From positions 1 through 64,000 of the forward strand of contig CAPAOL010000006.1 in NCBI GenBank assembly GCA_948579315.1: a stretch of 64,000 bases of DNA, read 5' to 3'. Of the stretch, positions 25,078-33,017 are shown in pieces. Within the stretch, counting starts at the first letter, position 1. The number at the start of each line of letters is the position of its first letter. This stretch comes from an uncultured Phocaeicola sp. Its GTDB lineage: Bacteria; Bacteroidota; Bacteroidia; Bacteroidales; Bacteroidaceae. A program made the position numbers and the translations under genes. The notes under the pieces are model-generated. The model saw only the letters and a list, made by a program, of their open reading frames with translations. It ran no database searches and was not told the origin of the DNA.

Positions 25078-26163
25078 ATGGCATTCGAAGCAACCAAAAA
25101 AGAATGGTGTGAACTCTATTCTTTCTTTCGTCTCCTGGCAGACGGAAAAGTAGTGCTAGGCACAGCAGACGCAAAGGCAGGAGAAACATCTTGGCCTATT
25201 GCAATGATTCAACGCGAAGAACATGACGGAACACGCCAATATTATATTGAAGAAGATACAATCCGTATGGTGGGAGAGAGCGGGGTAAAATCAATGCCTC
25301 GTGAGGATTTTGGTATTGTAGCAGAACTGATATTGCAGGCTGTGAAAACTTCTTCGGAAAATGATGTAACCTCTCCGGAAGGAGTAGAAGAGTTTTTAGA
25401 CGAAGCCGCCATTTTCGATTTGGAAGCAAAAACAGAAGATCGTACAGATTTCTCCATTGCATTTTGGCATCCGGAAGCTCCGTTGAGAGGTTTTAATGTC
25501 CGTTCGCGATTGGGAATGATGAATCCGTTGCTGGACGGAGGACGTGCTGCAAATCTAAAACTGGAACAGAGCGGAATTAAATTTGCCACTCCCACAGTGA
25601 ATAAGATCAATGCCTTGCCTGAATCTCCGAATGAAGTTGCCGAACGAATGATGATGATCGAACGTTTGGGCGGTGTACTTAAGTATGCTGATGTAGCCGA
25701 CCGGGTATTCCGTAGCAATCTTCTAATGATTGACCTGCATTTTCCACGCGTCTTGACGGAAATGGTTCGTGTGATGCATTTGGATGGTATCTCTCGCATT
25801 AGCGAGCTGACGGAAGTTATCAAACAAATGAATCCGTTAAAGATTAAAGATGAACTGATAAATAAGCACAAGTTTTATGAGTTTAAGGTGAAGCAGTTCT
25901 TGATGGCATTAGCTTTAGGTATGCGTCCCGCGAAGATTTATAATGGATTGGATTCGGCTGTGGAAGGAATCTTGCTGGTAGGCGGAAGTGGAGAGGTGCT
26001 TTGTTATCATAAATCAGAAAAACAAGTGATGGAGGACTTTTTGTTTCAAAATACCCGGTTGGAAAAAGGAGCTTTGGAGAAAGATAAATACGGATTTTTG
26101 GAGAGAGAGAACGGAATCTATTATTTCAAACTGAATGCAAAGATTGGGCTAGTTAAGAGGTAA
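25078..26163 (+). CDS. HpaII-family type II restriction endonuclease (orphan)
   Basis: 361 aa, close to the HpaII length. The N-terminus (KKEWCELYSFFRLLADGKV) fits the family opening of the form GEWxExYxFxKLLxDGK. The C-terminus fits too: LALGMRPAKIYNG, the AVEGILLVGGSGEVLCYH stretch, FLFQNTRLE, and a final YYFKLNAKIGLVKR corresponding to the family end yFKLNlQIRF. HpaII cuts unmethylated CCGG. No DNA methyltransferase gene lies in this window, although CCGG sites are frequent in it. Either a methylase is elsewhere, specificity differs, or activity is lost or repurposed. It sits between a peptidase gene and a nitroreductase gene without mobility signs apart from flanking palindromes. The family call is from recognition of conserved blocks, not alignment. 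Confidence 0.7.
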   Translation: MAFEATKKEWCELYSFFRLLADGKVVLGTADAKAGETSWPIAMIQREEHDGTRQYYIEEDTIRMVGESGVKSMPREDFGIVAELILQAVKTSSENDVTSPEGVEEFLDEAAIFDLEAKTEDRTDFSIAFWHPEAPLRGFNVRSRLGMMNPLLDGGRAANLKLEQSGIKFATPTVNKINALPESPNEVAERMMMIERLGGVLKYADVADRVFRSNLLMIDLHFPRVLTEMVRVMHLDGISRISELTEVIKQMNPLKIKDELINKHKFYEFKVKQFLMALALGMRPAKIYNGLDSAVEGILLVGGSGEVLCYHKSEKQVMEDFLFQNTRLEKGALEKDKYGFLERENGIYYFKLNAKIGLVKR

Positions 26164-26180
26164 ATAATAATTAATGAATT

Positions 26181-26322
26181 CACCACAGAGGACACGGAGG
26201 ACGCAGAGGTTTCCTCTTTTCTTTCCGTAAGTAAAACAGAGCGATAAATACGTGAGACTCTGTGTTACTCTATAGTAAATAAAAAAGATTAAACCTCTGT
26301 GTCCTCCGTGTCCTCTGTGGTG
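26181..26322. repeat. Long palindrome, 32-bp arms
   Basis: CACCACAGAGGACACGGAGG and the next 12 bases (26181-26212) are repeated in inverted form at 26291-26322 with one mismatch. The 78-bp spacer is AT-rich. It fills the gap between the HpaII-like and nitroreductase genes and ends 16 bp before the latter's ATG. Confidence 0.8.
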
Positions 26323-26338
26323 AAAAAAAATGTTATCC

Positions 26339-26908
26339 ATGAAAACGAATGAAGTTTTAGAGAACATTAAAGCGCGTCGTAGCGTGCGCGCCTATACGAG
26401 TCAGCAAGTTTCAGAAGAAGATTTGCTGGCTATTCTGGAAGCTGCAACTTATGCACCCAGTGGCATGCATTTGGAAACATGGCACTTTACAGCTATTCAA
26501 AATGCAGATAAATTGACAGAACTGAATGAGCGCATTAAAGGAGCTTTTGCAAAAAGCGATGATTCCCGTTTGCAAGAGCGTGGGCATAGCAAGACCTATT
26601 GTTGCTATTATCATGCTCCGACTTTGGTGATTGTATCCAACGAACCTACACAATGGTGGGCTGGTATGGATTGTGCTTGTGCAATAGAAAATATGTTTTT
26701 GGCTGCCCATTCATTAGGAATCGGCTCTTGTTGGATCAATCAGTTGGGCACAACGTGCGATGATCCTGAAGTTCGTGAATATATAACCTCTTTAGGTGTG
26801 CCTGCCAATCATAAAGTCTATGGTTGCGTAGCTTTGGGGTATGCTGATTCGAAGATTCCGATGAAAGAGAAAAATGTGAAAGCTGATACGGTAACGATTG
26901 TCAAGTAG
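26339..26908 (+). CDS. Nitroreductase-family FMN oxidoreductase
   Basis: 189 aa from ATG 26339; an in-frame ATG at 26330 is an alternative start. Motifs are RRSVRAYTSQQV near the start (FMN phosphate binding), ATYAPSGMHLETWHF, and CAIENMFLAAHSLGIGSCWI at about 118-137, followed by GCVALGYAD. These proteins form homodimers that reduce nitro compounds, quinones or flavins with NAD(P)H. The physiological substrate is unknown. A -7 box is not clear because the upstream palindrome occupies the promoter position. Confidence 0.88.
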   Translation: MKTNEVLENIKARRSVRAYTSQQVSEEDLLAILEAATYAPSGMHLETWHFTAIQNADKLTELNERIKGAFAKSDDSRLQERGHSKTYCCYYHAPTLVIVSNEPTQWWAGMDCACAIENMFLAAHSLGIGSCWINQLGTTCDDPEVREYITSLGVPANHKVYGCVALGYADSKIPMKEKNVKADTVTIVK

Positions 26909-26956
26909 AAGAAATATTCAGAATGTTAGTTGGATTTACATTCCATCTCACGATAT

Positions 26957-27050
26957 GAGGTGGCTGTCTAAAAAGTCGTTAGTAACTCTAACTCCCCGCT
27001 TCTTCCTAAAGGAGAATGATGATAGAACCAACTTTTTAGACAGCCTCTTT
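26957..27050. mobile_element. Deleted, inverted copy of the 3993-4205 repeat element
   Basis: GAGGTGGCTGTCTAAAAAGT (26957-26976) and AACTTTTTAGACAGCCTC (27029-27047) are inverted ends. The inner sequences AACTCTAACTCC and GGAGAATGATGATAGAACC match the sub-terminal parts of the 3993-4205 copy in reverse orientation, while its central ~120 bp are missing. Confidence 0.65.
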
Positions 27051-27116
27051 TTGCTTGTTCAGCCCCGGGTTCTTGCTTGTTCAGTCCCAGGCTTTTGCTT
27101 ATTCATCCCCGGGCTG
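27051..27116. repeat. Three 22-bp tandem repeats
   Basis: Units beginning TTGCTTGTTCAGCCCCGGG (27051), TTGCTTGTTCAGTCCCAGG (27073) and TTGCTTATTCATCCCCGGG (27095). Confidence 0.75.
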
Positions 27117-27121
27117 ATAAA

Positions 27122-27162
27122 AATAATCCCAGGGCTTACATTCATTGAGCCCCGGGATTATT
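27122..27162 (-). terminator. Terminator hairpin for gcvP side
   Basis: AATAATCCCAGGGCT pairs with AGCCCCGGGATTATT. It is strong and GC-rich, lying between convergent nitroreductase and gcvP genes, and probably works in both directions. Confidence 0.65.
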
Positions 27163-27239
27163 TCTTATTGAGATGCTTCTAAAAAAAATCTAATGAATTG
27201 AATTTTTTCTAATGAATGGATTTCCCCAATAAATCACCT

Positions 27240-30089
27240 TTATTCAAACGTGCCATAACGAGTCGGTAGCAACTTGCGGTCTCCCAACGTATTGTCTACA
27301 CGAGCTACATTGGTCCAGAATTTGTTATCGCGTACACTCTCTATCGGATAAGCCGCTTTCTCGCGTGTGTACGAATGTTCCCAGCGATCACCAACAATCT
27401 CATATTCCGGATGCGGAGCATTAATCAACACATTATCATCCTTATCCGCTTCGCCATTCTTCACTTCCTGAATCTCCTTCCAGATATTCAGCATGACATC
27501 TACGAAATTGTTCAGTTCTGCCAAACTCTCGCTTTCTGTCGGTTCAATCATCAACGTGCCGTGAACAGGGAAGGAGAGGGTAGGAGCATGATAACCATAA
27601 TCCATCAGACGTTTGGCGATATCATTTTCCGAGATGCCCGCTTCTTCATGCACTTTTCTACACTCCAGAATCATCTCGTGACCTACGAAACCATTGGCTC
27701 CCCGATAGACAATTCCGTACGTATCTTTCAGGCAAGCTGCCAGGTAATTAGCATTCAGGATGGCGATCTTAGTCGCCTGCGCCAATCCCTCTGCACCCAT
27801 CATGCGGATATATCCATACGTGATAGGCAAAATACCTGCACTACCGAATGGGGCAGCTGATACTTGATTCTGCGAATTGCCGAAGACTCCATGTCCGGGA
27901 AGGAAAGGGACCAGATGTTCGGCCACACAGATAGGACCGACTCCCGGACCTCCGCCACCATGAGGAGAGGCGAATGTTTTATGAAGATTCAAGTGGCAGA
28001 CATCCGCACCGATGAATCCCGGATTGGTCAATCCCACTTGGGCATTCATATTGGCTCCATCCATATATACTTGTGCGCCACAGGAATGAATGATGTCGCA
28101 AATTTCCTTTATTTCTGTTTCGAAGATACCATGTGTAGAAGGATAAGTGATCATCAGTGCTGCCAGTCCATCTTTATTTTCTTCAGCTTTGGCACGCAGG
28201 TCGTCCATATCTACATTTCCTTGTTCGTCGCATGCACAGGTGACGGTCATAAATCCTGCCTGTATAGCCGACGCAGGATTTGTTCCGTGAGCCGAAGCCG
28301 GAATTAGGACTTTGTTCCGATGTCCCTGACCGATACTTTCGAGATAAGCACGGATCACACGAAGTCCTGCATATTCTCCTGCAGCGCCCGAATTGGGTTG
28401 CAGGCTCACCCCGGCAAATCCGGTGATAACTTTCAAATCTTCACTTAGATTTTTGATTAATTCCCGATATCCTTCTGCCTGATCTTCCGGAACCAGCGGG
28501 TGCATACCCATAAATTCGGGACGACTTAAAGGCAACATTTCCGCAGCTGCATTCAGCTTCATGGTGCATGAACCGAGAGAAATCATTGATTGTGCAAGCG
28601 AAATATCTTTGCGATCCAAACGTTTGATATAACGCATCATCTCCGTTTCCGTGTGATATTTGCTGAATACTTCGTGCGTCAGGAAAGGAGTTGTCCGTTT
28701 CAGAGCCTTGTCGATATTGCTTTTTTCCGGGATATCGTCTACTTTCTGATAATCTTTTCCGGCAGCGATGGCAAAGATAGAGAGCAGTACATTGGCGGCT
28801 GCCACATCTGTTGTTTCATCAATGCTGAAACCGACATCACCATTTTCGTAATAACGCAGGTTTACTTCTTTACTAAGCGCTATGGTACGGATTTGTTGTG
28901 CCGAAACGTGTTCGGGCAACTCAAAACGTAAGGTGTCGAAATATTGGGCGTTGACTTGTGTGTATCCCCATTTCTTCAGTTGCTTTTCGAGAAATACAGT
29001 GATACTGTGGATGCGCGACGCAATTGTAGTGATACCTTCCTGACCGTGATAAACAGCGTAAAAGCCTGCCATAGTGGCTAATAGTGCTTGCGCGGTACAG
29101 ATATTTGAAGTTGCTTTTTCCCGCTTGATATGCTGTTCGCGTGTCTGCAAGGCCATCCGGTAGCAGAGCTTGCCATATTTATCTTTAGACCATCCGATGA
29201 TTCGTCCCGGCATGTTCCGTTTGTATTCGTCTCTGGTAGCAAAGAAAGCAGCCGACGGACCGCCATAGAACATGGGAGTGCCCAAACGTTGTGTGGTTCC
29301 GAACACAATATCTGCTCCCCATTCTCCCGGAGGAGTCAGCAGGGAAAGGCTCAAAATATCTGCGGCAACAGCTACCTTGCAATCTGCGGCATGAGCTTTT
29401 TCTGTAAATTCGGAATAATCTTCTACGTTTCCATTCGAGTTCGGGTATTGCAGAACGCAGGCAAACACTTCCGGTGAAGGTTGAAAATCCTTATATTTGC
29501 CTACACGCAGTTCGATGCCTTGCGGCACGGCGCGTGTAGTCATCACAGCCAATGTTTGTGGGAAAATATTCTCGTCTACAAAGACTACGTTCGCATTGGC
29601 TTTCTGTTGCGCACGGGAACGGATGGCATACATCATGCTTACGGCTTCGGCAGCGGCAGTTGCTTCGTCCAGAAGTGAACAGTTGGCGAGCGGCATGGCA
29701 GTGAGGTCGCACACGGCTGTCTGGAAATTCATCAACGCTTCCAGGCGTCCTTGCGACACTTCTGTCTGATAAGGAGTGTAAGAAGTGTACCATACCGGGT
29801 TCTCGAATATATTCCGCTGGATAACAGCCGGGGTAATCGTGTTATACCATCCCAAACCGATATACGTAGTATATAGTTTATTTTTAGTTGCCAGTTCGAC
29901 GATGTGTTTTCCAAATTCGTATTCCGTCAGCGGACTAGTCAATGCCAGCGGCTCTTTCAGCCGTATATTGGCGGGAATTGTTTTATCAATCAGTTCGTCC
30001 AGTGAGTTTACGCCAATTTTGCGGAGCATCAGGGCTGTGTCTTGTTCATTGATGCCGATGTGACGGCTAGCTAACAAATCGGTTTTCAT
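27240..30089 (-). CDS. gcvP: Glycine dehydrogenase (decarboxylating), P-protein
   Basis: 949 aa, the long single-chain form (fused alpha and beta halves) of the glycine-cleavage P-protein. It decarboxylates glycine and passes the aminomethyl group to lipoyl-H-protein. The N-terminus has RHIGINEQDTALMLRKIG and the active-site region TTYIGLGWYNT. The PLP Lys is near residue 700 in HLNLHKTFASPHGGGGPGVG. GcvT and GcvH are not in the window. The lipoate gene lipB, needed to charge GcvH, is 6 kb away. The next gene upstream in transcription is the MBL hydrolase, across a 138-bp repeat-filled gap. Confidence 0.96.
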   Translation of the reverse strand: MKTDLLASRHIGINEQDTALMLRKIGVNSLDELIDKTIPANIRLKEPLALTSPLTEYEFGKHIVELATKNKLYTTYIGLGWYNTITPAVIQRNIFENPVWYTSYTPYQTEVSQGRLEALMNFQTAVCDLTAMPLANCSLLDEATAAAEAVSMMYAIRSRAQQKANANVVFVDENIFPQTLAVMTTRAVPQGIELRVGKYKDFQPSPEVFACVLQYPNSNGNVEDYSEFTEKAHAADCKVAVAADILSLSLLTPPGEWGADIVFGTTQRLGTPMFYGGPSAAFFATRDEYKRNMPGRIIGWSKDKYGKLCYRMALQTREQHIKREKATSNICTAQALLATMAGFYAVYHGQEGITTIASRIHSITVFLEKQLKKWGYTQVNAQYFDTLRFELPEHVSAQQIRTIALSKEVNLRYYENGDVGFSIDETTDVAAANVLLSIFAIAAGKDYQKVDDIPEKSNIDKALKRTTPFLTHEVFSKYHTETEMMRYIKRLDRKDISLAQSMISLGSCTMKLNAAAEMLPLSRPEFMGMHPLVPEDQAEGYRELIKNLSEDLKVITGFAGVSLQPNSGAAGEYAGLRVIRAYLESIGQGHRNKVLIPASAHGTNPASAIQAGFMTVTCACDEQGNVDMDDLRAKAEENKDGLAALMITYPSTHGIFETEIKEICDIIHSCGAQVYMDGANMNAQVGLTNPGFIGADVCHLNLHKTFASPHGGGGPGVGPICVAEHLVPFLPGHGVFGNSQNQVSAAPFGSAGILPITYGYIRMMGAEGLAQATKIAILNANYLAACLKDTYGIVYRGANGFVGHEMILECRKVHEEAGISENDIAKRLMDYGYHAPTLSFPVHGTLMIEPTESESLAELNNFVDVMLNIWKEIQEVKNGEADKDDNVLINAPHPEYEIVGDRWEHSYTREKAAYPIESVRDNKFWTNVARVDNTLGDRKLLPTRYGTFE

Positions 30090-30099
30090 AATAATTTCA

Positions 30100-30222
30100 A
30101 GTATTAAGTATCTATCAAGTATTAGGCATCTATCAAGTATTAGGTATTAAGTATTCAGTATTACCGTGGCTAATGGGTGGTTCGCTCTGTTGATACTTCA
30201 TACTTGATACTTCATACTTATT
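30100..30222. repeat. AAGTATTA-type direct and inverted repeats upstream of gcvP
   Basis: TATCAAGTATTAGG and variants recur in direct orientation at about 30114-30150, and ATACTTGATACTTCATACTT repeats them in inverted form at about 30200-30220. This could form a hairpin between the MBL-hydrolase and gcvP genes. Confidence 0.55.
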
Positions 30223-30227
30223 TTTTA

Positions 30228-30866
30228 TTATCTAAAAAATGGGTTTTCAGCTTTCTCCATTCCGATTGTCGTAGGAGCGCCGTGTCCGGGGTAAACGACA
30301 GTGTCGTTGGGGAGGACAAACAGACGGCTGCAAATGTGCTCTATCAATTCATCGAAGTTGCCTCCTGCGAGATCGGCACGGCCGATGCTGCCCTGAAACA
30401 GGACGTCACCGGAGAACATGCAGTTGTCTTCCTTGCAATAGTACACCAGGCTACCGGGTGAATGTCCGGGCACGTGTATCGCTTCCAGTGTGCTATGTCC
30501 GAAAGTAATCATATCTCCGTCATGCAGGTATTTGCCCAGTGGTACAGGTTCTTCCTGCAACTGAAAACCAAACATTCTGCTTTGTTTCGGTGCTTCGTCA
30601 ATCCAGTATTCGTCCGCTTTGTTTGCTTCTGCCGATAACCCGAATTCTTTCAGCATGAACGGATTTCCGAAGATATGATCCAGGTGCAAATGAGTATTCA
30701 GCAGATGCTTCACATTCAGCTCATTGGTAAGAATGAATTTTTTCAGAGCCTGCTTTTCCTCTTCATAAAAACAGCCGGGATCAATTACGACTGCTTCTTT
30801 AGTGTCGTCCCATAATACGTAGCAGTTTACGGGAAACATATTAAATTCAAATCTCTTTATTTTCAT
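30228..30866 (-). CDS. Metallo-beta-lactamase-fold hydrolase (glyoxalase II-like)
   Basis: 212 aa from the ATG at 30866; an in-frame ATG at 30887 is possible. The zinc motif THLHLDH is followed by a downstream His in HVPGHSPGSLVY and an Asp in FSGDVLFQGSIGRADL, the metal-ligand set of the family. The pattern fits small hydroxyacylglutathione hydrolase-like thioesterases (YcbL type). Substrate is unknown. It is 43 bp downstream of rsmG, probably co-transcribed. Confidence 0.88.
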   Translation of the reverse strand: MKIKRFEFNMFPVNCYVLWDDTKEAVVIDPGCFYEEEKQALKKFILTNELNVKHLLNTHLHLDHIFGNPFMLKEFGLSAEANKADEYWIDEAPKQSRMFGFQLQEEPVPLGKYLHDGDMITFGHSTLEAIHVPGHSPGSLVYYCKEDNCMFSGDVLFQGSIGRADLAGGNFDELIEHICSRLFVLPNDTVVYPGHGAPTTIGMEKAENPFFR

Positions 30867-30909
30867 GGTTTCTTTATGATTTATCATCTATCAACACATA
30901 TAGTCTTAT

Positions 30910-31530
30910 TTAAATCGGAACATATACCACTTTTTTGGTTTGAAAGAACTCTTCTTCGAAACTATCGCTCAAGTTATAAATGACCGTTTTATGCTTGAAC
31001 GGCATCGTTTCATGTTCCAACTCGCCGCCTTTGAGACAGATCAGTCCGTTGGGCAATGCGTTCTGTTGTTTTGAAGAGATATTCTTTTTGATAATCTTAA
31101 TCAAATCTGCCAAAGGCATTACAGCACGGCTGACAACAAAGTCGAATGTTCGTTTCTCCTCTTCTGCGCGGGCATGGCGGAATGTTACGTTTTTCAGTCC
31201 GATGGCGTTTGCCACTTCGGTTGCTACACGTACTTTTTTGCCGATACTGTCCACGAGGTGAAAGGTTACTTCGGGAAATAAGATGGCTAAAGGAATGCCG
31301 GGGAAACCGCCTCCTGTGCCCAGGTCCATGATACTGGTTCCGGGACGAAATTGGATTGTTTTGGCAATGCCTAACGAATGGAGCACGTGATGCTCATATA
31401 AATTTTCGATATCCTTACGAGAGATAACGTTGATTTTAGAATTCCAATCAATGTAGAGGTCGTATAGAGCTGCAAACTGTTTGCGTTGCTCTTCCGTCAG
31501 ATCAGGAAAATATTTCAGTATGATTTCCAC
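30910..31530 (-). CDS. rsmG: 16S rRNA (guanine-N7) methyltransferase RsmG
   Basis: 206 aa. The SAM-binding motif MDLGTGGGFPGIPLAIL at about residues 70-86 and the N-terminal region WNSKINVISRKDIENLYEHH are diagnostic for RsmG/GidB, which methylates G527 of 16S rRNA. Loss of it gives low-level streptomycin resistance in other bacteria. It is probably the first gene of a two-gene transcript with the MBL hydrolase. Confidence 0.96.
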   Translation of the reverse strand: MEIILKYFPDLTEEQRKQFAALYDLYIDWNSKINVISRKDIENLYEHHVLHSLGIAKTIQFRPGTSIMDLGTGGGFPGIPLAILFPEVTFHLVDSIGKKVRVATEVANAIGLKNVTFRHARAEEEKRTFDFVVSRAVMPLADLIKIIKKNISSKQQNALPNGLICLKGGELEHETMPFKHKTVIYNLSDSFEEEFFQTKKVVYVPI

Positions 31531-31571
31531 TGTTTGAGTTTTGAGTTATAAGTTTTGAATGATATAAGCGG

Positions 31572-31620
31572 ATGAATATCCTATTCTGCCACACGGAAGT
31601 GATAACAAGAGGATATTCAT
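31572..31620. terminator. Hairpin between the DUF3298 lipoprotein gene and rsmG
   Basis: ATGAATATCC and GGATATTCAT form a perfect 10-bp stem with a 29-nt loop and no T-run. It is a possible terminator or processing site, low certainty. Confidence 0.35.
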
Positions 31621-31643
31621 GGGTGTTCAGCTTTTTATAAAAT

Positions 31644-32495
31644 TTAGTTTTTCAGCTCTCCCAGAATGGGGTTACTGCCTAGCAAATGCTCCATCATAGG
31701 AAATGGGATGGTTACCTTTACAGGACCCATAGAATAAGGAGTGATATCGTATACATTATAATAGAAGGTGATTCCTTCTTTGCTCAGATAGAAATTTTCT
31801 GTCGGAGTGACGTCTCCGGTAGAAGCATATCCCATATCTTCCAATGCTTCGTGAGTGCTCACTTTATTGTCCGCCATGAGCTGGTTCCAGATCAGGTCGG
31901 TCAGTGCGTCTTTGTAGTCTCCGACAAAAATATCATCCAGGCGGAGCGGGCGCATCAGGGTGAGGTCCATGTTCAGGAAAGTAGCCATGTAGATGCCATG
32001 TGCACCTCCGGTATATTCGTTGTAGTCGATACGATATACAAGCAGGTCTTTATCATACAGTTGCACGTGACTCTCTATACCTTTATAATAAGAATACCAA
32101 GCCCCGATGGAAGATTCGTCTTCTTTGTCTTTCTCGTCCTCGGCATACATCGGTTCGAGGTCGTGGCGGTATTCGCTGATATAGTTCTCGGTATATTGCT
32201 TTACAATTTCTTCCGGCTTTTCGCTGATGTATTTATCACCGAAGCAAGCGGAAATGAAATAAGAATTCAAACTGTCTTTCAGCATATCATCCGATGATTT
32301 TACCGGATAAGCAAAATTTATAATGATGTTGCATGCCGCTTTGGCTGTATCATTAAAGAGGTGTGCCGTCTCATTCACCTGAATACTATCAAATTGTAAC
32401 GCACCTGTATTTTTGTTCATCTTGTCATGACAAGAAAACAAAAAGCCGCTTACCGAAAGTATAATTGCAAGCAGGCTGACATATTGTTTTTTCAT
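31644..32495 (-). CDS. DUF3298/DUF4163-type (RsiV-like) lipoprotein
   Basis: 283 aa from the ATG at 32495, chosen because it opens a lipoprotein signal (KKQYVSLLAIILSVSGFLFSC, Cys at about 22); the upstream in-frame ATG adds a tail unlike a signal. The mature part has a DUF4163-like region followed by a DUF3298 domain (RIDYNEYTGGAHGIYMATFL near 165). That layout resembles the extracytoplasmic, lysozyme-binding part of RsiV and related proteins. No sigma factor gene is next to it, so an anti-sigma role is unlikely; a surface lipoprotein that binds a polymer or inhibitor is a guess. A -7 box lies at 32544 on the minus strand. Confidence 0.75.
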   Translation of the reverse strand: MKKQYVSLLAIILSVSGFLFSCHDKMNKNTGALQFDSIQVNETAHLFNDTAKAACNIIINFAYPVKSSDDMLKDSLNSYFISACFGDKYISEKPEEIVKQYTENYISEYRHDLEPMYAEDEKDKEDESSIGAWYSYYKGIESHVQLYDKDLLVYRIDYNEYTGGAHGIYMATFLNMDLTLMRPLRLDDIFVGDYKDALTDLIWNQLMADNKVSTHEALEDMGYASTGDVTPTENFYLSKEGITFYYNVYDITPYSMGPVKVTIPFPMMEHLLGSNPILGELKN

Positions 32496-32543
32496 ACTCG
32501 TTTTTTCTATGAATTCAACATTCGTTTTATTATTCGCTATTGA

Positions 32544-32551
32544 CAAATATA
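32544..32551 (-). promoter_or_regulatory. -7 box of the lipoprotein gene
   Basis: TATATTTG on the minus strand, about 48 bp before the chosen ATG at 32495. The rest of the 308-bp gap to 32804 shows nothing else recognisable. Confidence 0.5.
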
Positions 32552-32770
32552 GATGAAATTCGTGAATCGGGCTAATAAAAACAGAAAAATTTGCAGCTAT
32601 TTATCCTCTAAAACAGGATTACCGGATACTATCTACTCGTCAATGCTTGCAAACTTTAGCCCGATCGATGAGGGAAGCTGGCGTTGTATTCTACCGACAT
32701 TATTTAGCCACTATTTTAATCCTTTACTCTCAATTATTGAATGTGCAACTAAGTTGCATGAGAAATGCAT

Positions 32771-32778
32771 TAACTTTG
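32771..32778 (+). promoter_or_regulatory. -7 box of the small secreted peptide gene
   Basis: TAACTTTG on the plus strand, 25 bp before the ATG at 32804. Confidence 0.5.
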
Positions 32779-32803
32779 TGCTTCAAAAGTAATTTTAGAA
32801 AGA

Positions 32804-32917
32804 ATGAAATATATGATCATAGGATTGTTCCTGTTATTTGCCGGCAATATATATGCGCAAGTACGGGAAACTGTGAAAGAAACAAAGAAAAATAATCAGA
32901 AGGCTGATAAGAAGTAA
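32804..32917 (+). CDS. 37-aa putative secreted basic peptide
   Basis: A 37-codon frame: a lipophilic signal-like segment (MKYMIIGLFLLFAGNIYA), an AQ junction typical of Bacteroides signal cleavage, then a short, Lys/Glu-rich mature part (QVRETVKETKKNNQKADKK). It has its own -7 box and lies 100 bp before the copper-type ATPase gene. The mature part contains no Cys, His or Met, so metal binding is unlikely. Function is unknown. Because it is so short, coding status rests on the signal-like N-terminus and the promoter. Confidence 0.45.
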   Translation: MKYMIIGLFLLFAGNIYAQVRETVKETKKNNQKADKK

Positions 32918-33017
32918 TTGAACAAATACCTCTATTAGTTTGTTTTTATAAATAAACAATGGTTCTTCCCCAACTTTCGTTTTGGAGAGGGAGGGGAAGG
33001 CCGTAAACAATAATTAT

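Noticed and set aside
32647..32895. 82-aa frame overlapping the 37-aa peptide gene
   Set aside because: It crosses the TAACTTTG box and lacks a signal or domain; the 37-aa frame with a signal-like start is the better choice.
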